Shown: positions 8,593 to 17,272 of the stretch, in pieces
How positions within the stretch are numbered: the stretch's first letter is position 1
How the letters are laid out: each line of letters opens with the position of its first letter
NCBI GenBank assembly: GCA_963834875.1
Contig: CAWIDG010000024.1
Coordinates: 186,001-250,000, forward strand
Origin: DATAGF01 sp963834875
GTDB lineage: Bacteria > Actinomycetota > Thermoleophilia > Miltoncostaeales > Miltoncostaeaceae
Direction of reading: 5' to 3'
DNA length: 64,000 bases
Program-made: the position numbers and the translations under genes
Notes under the pieces: model-generated
What the model saw: only the letters and a program-made list of their open reading frames with translations
The model's database searches: none
Told to the model about the DNA's origin: nothing

Positions 8593-10392
8593 CCCGGGCC
8601 CTCCGGCGCGCCGTCCTGGCCGCCGCCCTGGCCGGCGCGGGCCTCGCCGCGTCCGCCGGCCCGGCCTCGGCCGCGGACCCGATCATGCCGCTCTCGGAGG
8701 TCACGGCGGGCATGCTCGGCGAGGCGCGCACGGTGGTGCGCGGCACGGACATCGTGACCTTCCCGGTGCGGATCCTCGACGTGCAGCGCGCGGCCGACGG
8801 CCCCGGGGGCACCGTGATCCTCGCGCGGGCCGAGGGCGCCCTGATGGACGAGACCGGCGGCGTGGCCGAGGGCATGAGCGGCAGCCCGGTGTACGTGACC
8901 GGCGCCGACGGGGTCCCCCGCGTCGTCGGCGCGCTCGCCTTCGGCCAGGGCGACCAGGCGAACGTGATCGTCGGGCTGACCCCGATCGAGCAGATGATCG
9001 ACTCGCTGGCGGGCGGCGCCCGGGCCCAGGAGCGCCCGCGGTCCTCGCCGGCCGTCCGGCGGGTGACCCTGGTCGCCGACCGCGCCGCCGCCCGGCGCGC
9101 GCGGGCCCGCCGCCCGGGCCGCATCGTCCTCTCCCCGCTCGCCCGCTGGACCGTCGCCGGGGCGTCGCGACGCCTCATCGGCCCGCTCTCGCGGGAGCTG
9201 GCGCGCTCGGGCATCCGGCTGACCTCGATCGGGCCGCGCACCACCCGGCCGCCGGTGCCGCTCGTCCCGGGCGCGTCGATGACGGTGCTCCTCGGAGGCG
9301 GGGACATCGCCCTCGGCGCGATCGGGACCGTGACCTACGTCGACGGGTCGACGATCCTCGGCTTCGGGCACCCCTTCCTCAGCGCCGGCCGCGCGCGCTT
9401 CCTGCTCGGTGACGGCTACGTCTTCCAGACCGTCGCCGCGCCCATCCTCAACGGCTCGTACAAGCTGGCCGAGCCCGGGGTGCTGCGCGGCATGGTGACG
9501 AGCGACCGCGCCGACGGCATCGGCGGCGTCATCGGCCCCGTCGAGGGGATCGCGGCCGTGGGCACCGCCCGCGAGGCCGCGCGCGGGACGACCGCGACCG
9601 TCAGCGGGACGATCGCCCCCGATCCCCGCACCGCGCCGATCGTCGGCGGCCTCGTGCAGGACGAGCCCGCTGCCCGGGTGCTCGACGGCATCGAGGGCGG
9701 CACCGTGACGCTGCGGGTCTCGATCTCCAGCCCCGACCTGCGGCGCCCGGTGGTCTACCGGAACGTCTACGCGGCCGCCGGCGACGTCGCCACCCTGGCC
9801 AGCGGCCAGGTGTCGCGGCTGCTGTCGATCCTGATGCAGAACGGCATCCGCCCGGTGAGGGTCGCGCAGGTGGCCGTCGACCAGACGCTGCAGCCGCGCG
9901 TGCGGGCGGCCCGCATCGTCGGGGCGCGGGTGAGCCCCCGCCGGGCCCGCCCCGGGGCGCGCGCCACCCTGCGCCTCGTCCTCCAGCCCTGGCAGGCCCA
10001 GCGGCGCACCGTGCGCGTCCCGATCCGCATCCCGTCGTGGCTGGAGCCCGGCCGGGCCGCCCTGCGGATCGTCCCGAACACCACCGAGGGCTTCGACCCG
10101 CTGCCGCGCGGACCTCACCCAGGACCTCGGCGCCGAGGGCGGGCCGCTCGCCAGGCGCGCTGCGGTGGCCGCGGCCGAGCGCGGCGCCGCCCGGGCGCGC
10201 GGCACGCGCCTGGAGCGCCTGCTCGAGGGCCTGAGCCGCGCCACCGACGACCGCAACGACGCGGTGCGGCTGCTGGCACCGGGGGAGGCGGCCGACGACG
10301 CCGAGGCCGGCAGGGAGCTGGCCGTGCCGTACGTGATCTACGGCGGCCGCGCGACGGCGCGGTTCGTGGTTCCGCGGAGGACCCCCGGCTAG
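8589..10392 (+). CDS. Exported SpoIVB-type S55 peptidase domain protein (frameshifted near 3' end)
   Basis: About 600 residues with an N-terminal signal peptide ending near ASAGPASAADP. The S55 core shows the serine motif VAEGMSGSPVYV around residue 95, LTPIEQMIDSL after it, and a later ILGFGHPFL segment near residue 260 that may supply the histidine. The C-terminal third is a beta-rich, Arg-rich region. S55 peptidases include SpoIVB, which triggers sigma-K activation, but many actinobacteria carry the domain without sporulation, so a cell-envelope role is more likely. The frame changes near 10110 and continues (LTQDLGAEGGPLARR...) to TAG 10392. Coupled by GTGA overlap to the SpoIID gene. The first copy of the hairpin repeat begins 8 bp after the stop. 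Confidence 0.8.
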
Positions 10393-10903
10393 GGCGAGGG
10401 GCGGCCAGCCCCGGCGAAGCCGGTGCCGCCCTTTGTCGGCCCGCAGGCGCCCGCCGCCGCTGGGTGGAGAGCATCGCCTCGGCCCGCGCCAGCGCCGCCC
10501 GGGCCGCGGCGAGCGGCGTGTCGCCGTACTCGATCACCCAGGCGCCGCCCGGCAGGCCGCCGACGAAGACGTACCAGCCGCCCGAGTCGTGAGCGCGCGG
10601 CCCGTCGACGTAGGCGCCCGGGCAGCGGCTCGGCAGCCGGGCGAGGCGGTCGGCCTCGTCGGCGGGCAGCGGCGCCCCGGCAGCCGTCCCCAGCGGCGTG
10701 GCGAACTCCTCGAGGACGGCGATCCACTCCTCCTCGTCGCGCCGCCGGCCGCACGCGGCCTCGACGGCGGCGCCCAGGCTGGGGTGCGCGACGTCGCCGA
10801 CGGCCCAGCCCCCCTGCACCTCCATCACCTCGACCCGGGCCCCGTCGGGGAGCGCGATCTCGACCCGGCGCGAGCCGGCGACGCTGGCGTCGCGCACGGC
10901 CAC
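10389..10903 (-). CDS. Hypothetical protein, ~160 aa (3' end uncertain)
   Basis: A cytoplasmic-looking protein without a recognised family, opening MAVRDASVAGSRRVEIALPDG and containing GGWYVFVGGLPGGAWVIEYGD. The first ~150 residues have normal GC3-rich coding character. The 3' end runs into hairpin element A: in the same frame the reading stays open to 10115, deep into the S55 gene, while a one-base shift near 10450 gives a stop at 10389. The second choice fits gene spacing better. It starts 38 bp downstream of the end of the UDP-sugar genes, on the same strand, so it may be the last gene of that operon. Confidence 0.5.
10400..10430 (+). repeat. Three-hairpin intergenic element, copy A (first hairpin only)
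   Basis: A 31-nt hairpin: outer arm GGCGGC (10400-10405) pairs with GCCGCC (10425-10430), inner arm CCGGC (10411-10415) with GCCGG (10419-10423), loop GAA. It differs from copy B at two bases, and those two changes preserve the inner pairing (CCGGC/GCCGG versus CCGCC/GGCGG). The second and third hairpins of the other copies are not found here. It lies between two convergent genes. Confidence 0.65.
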
Positions 10904-10940
10904 CTCGCCGTCCGGCGCGGCCAGGCGGCGGGGGGCGGGC

Positions 10941-11639
10941 CTACGCCTCGGCGTCCACCATCTCCTCGGCAGGGACGTCGCGCCAGACGTGCGCCGGCAG
11001 GCCGGCCACGAGCTTGCCCGGCGGCACGTCGCGGGTGACGAGCGCCCCGGCGGCGACGAACGCCTCGGCGCCGATCTCGATGCCCGGCAGGATCACGACC
11101 CCGCCGCCGACGCGCGCGCCCCGCCGGATGATCGCGCCCTTGATGCCGGCGCGGCGGGCCTCGGTGCGCCCCATCAGGTTGTCGTTGGTGGTGGTGACGC
11201 AGGGGGCGATGAAGACGTGCTCCTCGAGCTCCGAATAGGCGGTGATGTAGGAGTTCGACTGGATCTTCGTGAACGCCCCGATCGGCACGTCGTTCTCCAC
11301 GCAGACGCCGCGGCCGATCACCACGCCCTCGCCGACGACGCAGCGCTCGCGCACCGAGGCGAGGTCGCCGACGATGGCGCTGCGGCCGATGGTCGTGCCG
11401 GCGTAGACCACCGCGCCGGAGCAGATGGCCGCCTCCTCGCCGATCTCGAGCGGGGCCAGGGGGCCGCCCGCGCTGGTCGAGCGCGCCGAGAGCACCGGCT
11501 GCTTGCCGAGCACGACGTTGTCCTGGATCACGGCCCGGTCGCCGATGCGCGTGCCGTCGTGGATGACCACGTTTGCGCCGATCTCGACGTCCTCGCCGAT
11601 CTCGACGCCCTCGCCCAGGACCAGGTGCTCGCGGCTCAC
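10941..11639 (-). CDS. UDP-amino-sugar N-acetyltransferase, left-handed beta-helix (WbpD/WlbB-like)
   Basis: 232 residues, dominated by hexapeptide repeats (IGEDVEIGANVVIHDG, IGDRAVIQDNVVLG, VVGEGVVIGRG) that form a left-handed parallel beta-helix, followed by HVFIAPCVTTTNDN, which carries the asparagine and threonine residues of the WbpD/WlbB active site. These enzymes acetylate the 3-amino group of UDP-2-acetamido-3-amino-glucuronic acid. The GTG start at 11639 overlaps the TGA of the dehydrogenase gene upstream, so it is co-translated with it. Context (wbpA-, wbpB- and wbpI-like genes) supports a 2,3-diacetamido-uronic acid pathway. Confidence 0.85.
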   Translation of the reverse strand: MSREHLVLGEGVEIGEDVEIGANVVIHDGTRIGDRAVIQDNVVLGKQPVLSARSTSAGGPLAPLEIGEEAAICSGAVVYAGTTIGRSAIVGDLASVRERCVVGEGVVIGRGVCVENDVPIGAFTKIQSNSYITAYSELEEHVFIAPCVTTTNDNLMGRTEARRAGIKGAIIRRGARVGGGVVILPGIEIGAEAFVAAGALVTRDVPPGKLVAGLPAHVWRDVPAEEMVDAEA

Positions 11640-12745
11640 GCTCTGCCCCCGCCGGGGCCGGTCCCGCCCCCGTGCGGTGCCGCCGGCAGGGGCACGATCT
11701 CCTCCTCCTCCTCCATCAGGCGGACCGGCTCGCCCGACGACGCCAGCGACGCGGTCATCGCCTCCAGCACCTCCACCACCGCGGCGCCGGCGCGACCGTC
11801 CGACGGCGTCGGCCCGCGGTCGCGGACGGCCTGGACGAAGCGCTCGCAGGCGACGCGCAGCGGCTCGATCGCCGGCACCTTGGGGATGTGGATGTCCCCG
11901 GAGCGCACCTGGATGTACTCCCCGTACGACTCGGTGCGCGGGATCTGGCCCTTGTCGTAGACGGTCACCTTGCGCTCGGTCTCCATGTCGTCGAACACCA
12001 CCATCCGCTCGGAGCCGATCACGGTCATGCGGCGCATCTTGTGGGGGTCGAGCCAGCTCAGGTGGAGGTGGCCGAGGATGCCGGACGGGAACCGGATGCG
12101 CCCGAAGACGACGTCCTCCACCCCCGGCTGGAGGTAGCTCTCGCCGCTGGCGGCCACCTCCGCCGGCGGCTCGCCGACCAGGTGGAGCATCACCGAGATG
12201 TCGTGCGGGCCGAGGCTCCACAGCGCGTTCTCGTCGGGACGCACGATCCCGAGGTTCTGCCGGTTGCCGTAGAGGTAGAACACGCGCCCGAGGCGGCCCG
12301 CGTCGATCATCTCCTTCAGCTCCCGCACCGCCGGGTGGTAGACGAGCAGGTGGTCGACCATCAGCACGCGGCCGCGGTCATCGGCCAGCGCCGCCAGCTC
12401 GCGGGCCTCGCCGGCCGTCAGGGCGAGGGGCTTCTCCACGAAGGCGTCCAGGCCGGCCTCGATGGCCTGGCTGGCCAGCGGCGCGTGCGTCGGCGCCGGG
12501 GTGGCGATGACGACCGCGTCCAGGGCCTGGTCCGCCAGGAGGTCCTCGAACCGGGAGGTGAACCGGCTCTCGGGGTAGGTCGAGCGATGGCGGTCGAGCA
12601 CGGTCGCGTCGCGGTCGCAGACCCAGGCCAGGCGGCACCCGTCGATGCGGGCGAGGTTGCGCGCCAGGTTCGGCCCCCAGTAGTTCATGCCGACGATCCC
12701 GACCGAGATCGTCCTGGGGGGGCCGCCGTCAGGGCCCCCGCTCAC
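11636..12745 (-). CDS. Gfo/Idh/MocA family UDP-sugar 3-dehydrogenase (WbpB/WlbA-like)
   Basis: 369 residues. The Rossmann motif is VGIVGMNYWGPNLARNL at residues 14-30, followed by the Gfo/Idh signature EKPLAL with the cofactor-site lysine and a C-terminal alpha/beta domain with LGPHDISVMLHL. WlbA/WbpB oxidises C3 of UDP-GlcNAcA to give the 3-keto sugar, the substrate of the aminotransferase WbpE. Downstream residues 350-369 are acidic then glycine-rich. GTG 12745 overlaps the stop of the UDP-GlcNAc dehydrogenase gene, and its own TGA overlaps the acetyltransferase start; the three genes form a tight operon. Confidence 0.85.
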   Translation of the reverse strand: MSGGPDGGPPRTISVGIVGMNYWGPNLARNLARIDGCRLAWVCDRDATVLDRHRSTYPESRFTSRFEDLLADQALDAVVIATPAPTHAPLASQAIEAGLDAFVEKPLALTAGEARELAALADDRGRVLMVDHLLVYHPAVRELKEMIDAGRLGRVFYLYGNRQNLGIVRPDENALWSLGPHDISVMLHLVGEPPAEVAASGESYLQPGVEDVVFGRIRFPSGILGHLHLSWLDPHKMRRMTVIGSERMVVFDDMETERKVTVYDKGQIPRTESYGEYIQVRSGDIHIPKVPAIEPLRVACERFVQAVRDRGPTPSDGRAGAAVVEVLEAMTASLASSGEPVRLMEEEEEIVPLPAAPHGGGTGPGGGRA

Positions 12746-14121
12746 AACCTCCACACCTTGCCGTCGACCGCCGGGACCACGTTGCGGAGGTTGACGACGA
12801 GCTGGGCCTCGCGGACGACCGTCGCCCAGTCGATCCCGTCGTGGGGGGTCACGATCACCACCGCCTCGTAGGCGTCGAGCGCCTCGGCGTCGAGCGGCAC
12901 GCTCTCGAGGCCCAGCTTCGGCAGCGCCGGCACGTGGGGGTCGTGGTACTCGACCTGGGCCCCTTCGGCCCCGAGCAGCTCGATGACCTTCAGGGCCGGG
13001 CTCTCGCGCGTGTCGTTGACGTTGGCCTTGTAGGCGACGCCGATCACGAGCACGCGGCTGCCGTTCAGGGCCGTGCGGCGGCTGTTGAGCGCGCGGGCGA
13101 CCTTGGACACGCAGAAGTGGGGCATCTGCGAGTTGACCTTCCCGGCGAGCTCGATGAACTCGGTGTGGAGGTCGAACTCGCGCGCCTTCCAGGTGAGGTA
13201 GAAGGGGTCGATCGGGATGCAGTGGCCGCCGAGCCCCGGGCCCGGGCGGAAGGGCATGAACCCGAACGGCTTGGTCGCGGCCGCGTCGATCACCTCCCAG
13301 ACGTCGATGCCCATGCGGTCGCAGAGGACCGCGAGCTCGTTGACGAGCGCGATGTTGACGCTGCGGAAGATGTTCTCGAGCAGCTTGGTGAGCTCGGCGA
13401 CCTCGGGGCTCCCGACGGGCACCAGCCGCTCGCACGCCCGGCCGTAGACCTCCACGGCCCTCTGGGTGCAGGCGGGCGTGAGGCCGCCGATCACCTTCGG
13501 CGTGGTCGCCGTGGTCCAGTCGACGCGGCCGGGGTCGACGCGCTCGGGCGAGAAGGCGAGGTGGAAGTCGCGCCCGGCGCGCAGCCCCGACCGCTCCAGC
13601 ACCGGCGCGACCTCCTCCCGGGTCGTGCCCGGGTAGGTGGTGCTCTCGAGGACGATCAGATGGCCGGGGCGCAGGCGCTGCGACATGCTCTCGGCCGCCC
13701 CCAGCACCGCCGACAGGTCCGGCTCGCGGTGCTCGGTGAGGGGCGTGGGCAGGCAGATCAGGACCGCATCCACGGCGCGCATCGCGTCCCAGGAGGTCGT
13801 GGCCCGCACCCTGCCGTCGGCCACCAGGGGCGCGAGGCGCTCGGAGGGCACGTCCTCGATGTAGGACTCGCCCGCGTTGACCTGGTCGACCTTGGCCTGG
13901 ACCGCATCGAGGCCGAGCACGGGCACGCCCGCCTCGGCGAAGGTCACCGCGAGCGGCAGGCCGACGTAGCCGAGGCCGACCACCCCGACCCGGGGCGCGT
14001 CGCCGCTCAGGGGAGGGGCGAGCGGGTCGCCGTGTGGAGGAATCCGGTGGCCAACGGCCGGATATCCTAGTGCCTTGCGACACTGACCGAAAGGATGGTC
14101 CCGTGAGGCCGGAGTCGGCAC
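12742..14121 (-). CDS. UDP-N-acetyl-D-glucosamine 6-dehydrogenase (WbpA-like)
   Basis: A nucleotide-sugar dehydrogenase of about 425 conserved residues. The N-terminal NAD site reads VGVVGLGYVGLPLAVTFAEAG; then LICLPTPLTEH, ESTTYPGTT, the central helix with ELTKLLENIFRSVNIALVNEL, the PGPGLGGHCIPIDPFYL loop with the catalytic cysteine, and a C-terminal Rossmann fold with GVAYKANVNDTRESP. It makes UDP-GlcNAcA, the first step of the diacetamido-uronate pathway. The start is unclear: the only ATG (14121) overlaps the divergent gene, whereas homology begins near 14000. A TAGGAT box (14067-14072 as read on this strand) suggests a leaderless start close to 14050-14055, where only GTT or an out-of-frame TTG is found, so a base error there is possible. 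Confidence 0.85.
   Translation of the reverse strand: MPTPASRDHPFGQCRKALGYPAVGHRIPPHGDPLAPPLSGDAPRVGVVGLGYVGLPLAVTFAEAGVPVLGLDAVQAKVDQVNAGESYIEDVPSERLAPLVADGRVRATTSWDAMRAVDAVLICLPTPLTEHREPDLSAVLGAAESMSQRLRPGHLIVLESTTYPGTTREEVAPVLERSGLRAGRDFHLAFSPERVDPGRVDWTTATTPKVIGGLTPACTQRAVEVYGRACERLVPVGSPEVAELTKLLENIFRSVNIALVNELAVLCDRMGIDVWEVIDAAATKPFGFMPFRPGPGLGGHCIPIDPFYLTWKAREFDLHTEFIELAGKVNSQMPHFCVSKVARALNSRRTALNGSRVLVIGVAYKANVNDTRESPALKVIELLGAEGAQVEYHDPHVPALPKLGLESVPLDAEALDAYEAVVIVTPHDGIDWATVVREAQLVVNLRNVVPAVDGKVWRL
14063..14068 (+). promoter_or_regulatory. Possible -10 box TATCCT
   Basis: TATCCT lies 34 bases before GTG 14103, which also has an AAGGA ribosome-binding site at 14091-14095. The minus-strand TAGGAT box for the UDP-GlcNAc dehydrogenase gene overlaps this site, so this looks like a compact divergent promoter. 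No convincing -35 element is seen. Confidence 0.4.
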
Positions 14122-14714
14122 TCGCCGGGCTCCCGCGCCTGGTGCGCGTCGCGGACGAGGCGCGCTGGCGTGGCCAGTCGGCCGTCGCGACGGCGATCGT
14201 GGTCGGGCTGTACTGGGGCGGCACGTGGCTCGTGGGCGAGACGATCGAGCCCGCCCGGACCGCGCTCGCCTTCGCCGTGGCCGCCCTGCCCACCTACGCG
14301 ATCGCGTCGCTGGGGGGCGTGCGCCGCGTCGGCGACGCCGTCCTGCGCGCGACGCCCCCGCCCCGGGCGTCCGTCCACGAGACCCCCGCCAGCTCGCGCG
14401 AGCGGCGCCTTCGCCTGGCCGGGATCGTGCTCACCGGGATCATCGCCCTGCTCATCTTCGAGCGCTTCACCGACAGCGGGGGCGTGATGGCCGGGCTCAT
14501 CGCCGGCCTGCTGTTGGCGCTCGGCATCGCCGACTGGCGCGAGGCCGGCGTCTGGGACGCCGCCGAGCGCGAGCGCGAGAGCCGCATCTACGTCCTCATC
14601 CGCGCCGGCGCGCTGACGCCCCGGCTCGGGATCCGCGAGGTCTACGAGGCGCCCCGGCCCGGCCGCGCGGACGACCACGTGTACGAGCCGAGCCCCTTCG
14701 ACCTCGAGATCTGA
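14103..14714 (+). CDS. Integral membrane protein, ~203 aa, unknown function
   Basis: Four hydrophobic segments: residues ~20-37 (AVATAIVVGLYWGGTWLVG), ~42-60, ~100-115 (LAGIVLTGIIALLIF) and ~122-140 (GVMAGLIAGLLLALGIAD), separated by an Arg-rich cytoplasmic loop; the C-terminal 60 residues are hydrophilic and end DHVYEPSPFDLEI. No family recognised. GTG 14103 is chosen because AAGGA lies 7 bases upstream; the frame is open further 5' but that part overlaps the divergent promoter. Confidence 0.65.
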   Translation: MRPESALAGLPRLVRVADEARWRGQSAVATAIVVGLYWGGTWLVGETIEPARTALAFAVAALPTYAIASLGGVRRVGDAVLRATPPPRASVHETPASSRERRLRLAGIVLTGIIALLIFERFTDSGGVMAGLIAGLLLALGIADWREAGVWDAAERERESRIYVLIRAGALTPRLGIREVYEAPRPGRADDHVYEPSPFDLEI

Positions 14715-14715
14715 G

Positions 14716-15288
14716 CTGACGTTCCCGCCGACCGCGACCTGGCGGCACCTCGGCGCGCGCGAGGGCTTCGAGGCGCTCTTCCCGGTCCGGGCGGCCGGGG
14801 GCTGGCGCCTGGAGGGCTGGACGGCCGGGCTCGAGGAGGGCCGGGCATGGGGCGTGCGCTACGAGATCGCCCTCGACGGCGACGGGCGCAGCCGCGAGGC
14901 CCGCGTCGAGTGCCGCCACGAGGGCGGCTCGGCGGCGGTGCGCCTCGAGGGCGACGGGCGCGGCGCCTGGCTGGTGGACGGCGCCCCGGCGGCCCACCTG
15001 GACGGGTGCCTCGACGTCGATCTCGAGGCATCGGCGTTCACCAACGCGTTCCCGGTGCGCCGCCTGGCGCTGGCCCTGGGCGAGCGGGCCGAGGCCCCCG
15101 CCGCCTACGTGCGCGCCCCCGGCCTCCAGGTCGAGCGGCTCGAGCAGACCTACGCCCGCCTCCCGGACGCGGACGGGCGGGCGCGCTACGACTACGCGTC
15201 GCCGGACCACGGGTTCGCCGCCGTGCTCGCATTCGACGGGCAAGGGCTGGTGCTCGACTACCCCGGCATCGCCGTCAGGGTCGCGTAG
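14716..15288 (+). CDS. Putative glycolipid-binding domain protein (PF06475-like)
   Basis: About 190 residues matching the layout of the glycolipid-binding family: an opening TATWRHLGAREGFEALF, then GWRLEGWTA, WGVRYEIALDGDGRSREARV, a middle LDVDLEASAFTNAFPVRRL and a C-terminal YARLPDADGRARYDY. Family members are single beta-rich domains without known enzymatic role. There is no ATG, GTG or TTG in frame until 14854 (which would cut off the conserved start); the conserved sequence begins right after the preceding stop, with a CTG at 14716. Either CTG is used or a base was lost here. The 3' end overlaps the convergent epimerase gene by 14 bp. Confidence 0.6.
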   Translation: MTFPPTATWRHLGAREGFEALFPVRAAGGWRLEGWTAGLEEGRAWGVRYEIALDGDGRSREARVECRHEGGSAAVRLEGDGRGAWLVDGAPAAHLDGCLDVDLEASAFTNAFPVRRLALALGERAEAPAAYVRAPGLQVERLEQTYARLPDADGRARYDYASPDHGFAAVLAFDGQGLVLDYPGIAVRVA

Positions 15289-16354
15289 CCTTCCACACCG
15301 CGACGGCCTCGGCGATCCGCTCGGCGGCGGCGCCGTCGCCGTAGAAGGGCGGCCGCTCCGCGGGCATCCGCAGGTCCGCCAACGCCGCCCGCGCCCGCTC
15401 CGGGTCCATCCCCACGAGGCGGTTGAACCCGCCCTCGACGGTCTCGACCCACTCGGTGGTCTCGCGGAGCGTGAGGCAGGGGACGCCGTGGAAGTAGGCC
15501 TCCTTCTGGACCCCGCCGGAGTCGGTGAGCACGGCGCGGGCGTCGACCAGCAGCGCGGTGAAGTCGAGGTACCCGACGGGCGGGCTCAGGCGGAGCGGCC
15601 CGTGGCCGGCGAGGCGGTCCCACATCCCGGCCGCCTCCAGCCGGTGCCGCGTGCGGGGGTGCACCGGGAAGGCCATCGGCTCGTCGATCGAGGTCAGGAG
15701 CGCGACGAGCGCCTCGAGGGCCTGCGGCGTGTCGGTGGCCGCCGCGCGGTGCACGGTCACGAGCAGGTAGCGGCCCGGCTCCATGCCGAGCGCCGCCGGG
15801 CCCTGGCGGGAGGCCGCGGCGGCGGCGAACAGCCGGCTCGCGTCGAGCATCACGTCCCCGACCTGCGTCACCCCGGCGGTGATCCCCTCGGCCCGGAGGT
15901 TCGCGACCGCGGCGTCGGTGGGGCAGAAGAGCAGCTCCGCGAGGTGGTCGGCGACGACGCGGTTCTGCTCCTCCGGCATGGAGCGGTCGAACGAGCGCAG
16001 ACCGGCCTCCACGTGCCCAAGGGGCAGGCCGGCCACCCCCGCCGCAAGGGCCCCGGCGAGGGTGGTGGTGGTGTCGCCGTAGACCATCACGAGGTCGGCC
16101 GCCCCCTCGGCGAGCAGCGGCTCGAGCCGCTGCAGCATCACCGCGAGCTGGCTCGTGGGGCTGCCGGGGCCCACCCCGAGGTGATGATCCGGGCGCGGGA
16201 TCTCCAGCTCGTCGAAGAAGAGGTCGGCGAGCTCGGGGTCGTAGTGCTGGCCGCTGTGCACCAGGACCTCCTCGGCGCGGCGGCGCAGCGCGCGCGACAG
16301 CGGCGCGGCCTTCACGAATTGCGGCCGGTTGCCCACGATCGACACGATCCTCAC
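15275..16354 (-). CDS. wecB: UDP-N-acetylglucosamine 2-epimerase family (WecB/WbpI-like)
   Basis: 359 residues of a non-hydrolysing UDP-sugar 2-epimerase. Marks in order: IVGNRPQFVKAAPL at the N-terminus, VHSGQHYDPEL, VYGDTTTTLAGALAA, GHVEAGLRSFDRSMPEEQNR with catalytic Asp/Glu residues, VTVHRAAATD, and LTDSGGVQKEAYFHGVPCLTLR. Could act on UDP-GlcNAc (WecB) or, given the wbpA/wbpB/wbpD-like genes nearby on the same strand, on UDP-2,3-diacetamido-glucuronate (WbpI). The GTG start lies 10 bp after the CcdA stop, so it may be read through from that gene. Confidence 0.85.
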   Translation of the reverse strand: MRIVSIVGNRPQFVKAAPLSRALRRRAEEVLVHSGQHYDPELADLFFDELEIPRPDHHLGVGPGSPTSQLAVMLQRLEPLLAEGAADLVMVYGDTTTTLAGALAAGVAGLPLGHVEAGLRSFDRSMPEEQNRVVADHLAELLFCPTDAAVANLRAEGITAGVTQVGDVMLDASRLFAAAAASRQGPAALGMEPGRYLLVTVHRAAATDTPQALEALVALLTSIDEPMAFPVHPRTRHRLEAAGMWDRLAGHGPLRLSPPVGYLDFTALLVDARAVLTDSGGVQKEAYFHGVPCLTLRETTEWVETVEGGFNRLVGMDPERARAALADLRMPAERPPFYGDGAAAERIAEAVAVWKATRP

Positions 16355-16364
16355 CGGCCACTCC

Positions 16365-17081
16365 TCAAATGCCCTGGAATCCCACCCCCGCGAGGCGCTG
16401 GGTGATGACCTCGAAGCGTCCCGTCGCCACGAGCACCCCGACCCCGATGAACAGCACCGCCGCGGTGGCGTTCACGAGGGTCCAGCGGTCGCGCATCCAG
16501 CGGAACGCGGTCATGGTACGCGTGACGAACAGGCCCGCCAGCAGGAACGGGATGCCGAGGCCCAGCGAGTAGGTGAGCAGGAGCGTGGCGCCCAGGCCCG
16601 GCGAGCCCGTGGGCGCGGCGAAGGTGAGGATGCTGCCGAGGATCGGGCCGATGCACGGCGTCCATCCCACCGCGAAGGCCGCCCCGACGAGCCCGGCGCC
16701 GATCACCGTGGTGGGCCGGCGCATGCCCGCCAGCCGCCGCTCGGTCTGCAGCAGGCCCATGCGGGGCAGCATGATCATCGCGATCCCGAAGGCGATCAGG
16801 AGCGCGCCGGCGACGAGGTTGAGCGTGTCCTGCTCGCGCGTCAGCGAGTACCCCACCAGCCCGGCGCTCGCGCCGTAGGCCGTGAACATCAGCGAGAAGC
16901 CGGCGACGAACGCGATCGTCGGCGTCAGGACGTCCCGCGTGCGCGAGCCCAGCTCGTCGAAGCTGACGCCCGAGATGAACGTCAGGTAGCCCGGCACGAG
17001 CGCGAGGACGCACGGCGACGCGAACGAGACGAAGCCCGCGGCGAAGGCGACCGGGTAGCTGAGCGCGGTGATCTCGTCCAC
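16365..17081 (-). CDS. ccdA: Cytochrome c biogenesis protein CcdA
   Basis: 238 residues with six predicted membrane segments. It contains FVSFASPCVLALVPGYL at residues 18-34 and VGWTPCIGPILGSIL in the fourth segment; each carries one of the two redox-active cysteines of CcdA/DsbD proteins. CcdA carries electrons from cytoplasmic thioredoxin to the outside for heme attachment to apocytochromes, which fits the cytochrome b/c genes at 38 kb. The GTG at 17081 is chosen because a TACCAT promoter box ends exactly six bases upstream (leaderless pattern). Confidence 0.88.
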   Translation of the reverse strand: MDEITALSYPVAFAAGFVSFASPCVLALVPGYLTFISGVSFDELGSRTRDVLTPTIAFVAGFSLMFTAYGASAGLVGYSLTREQDTLNLVAGALLIAFGIAMIMLPRMGLLQTERRLAGMRRPTTVIGAGLVGAAFAVGWTPCIGPILGSILTFAAPTGSPGLGATLLLTYSLGLGIPFLLAGLFVTRTMTAFRWMRDRWTLVNATAAVLFIGVGVLVATGRFEVITQRLAGVGFQGI

Positions 17082-17087
17082 GAGGCG

Positions 17088-17093
17088 ATGGTA
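17088..17093 (-). promoter_or_regulatory. -10 box TACCAT of ccdA (leaderless)
   Basis: Read on the minus strand, TACCAT is followed by six bases and then the GTG start of ccdA at 17081. This is the same TAnnnT-N4-8-start arrangement seen at many other genes in the window. Confidence 0.55.
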
Positions 17094-17272
17094 GCCGCGG
17101 CGCCGCGGCGGCCGACGGCTGCCTACCGCGTCGCGGTGGAGCGGGTCGCGCGCGCGGTGCGCCTGCGCGGCGACGTCTGATCCGCCAGAACCCCCGATCC
17201 GGGGGGTTGTCACGACGACGCCCTCCCGCCATCGTCGCGCGTCGGACCCCGAAAGCGACCCAGGATGGGACG

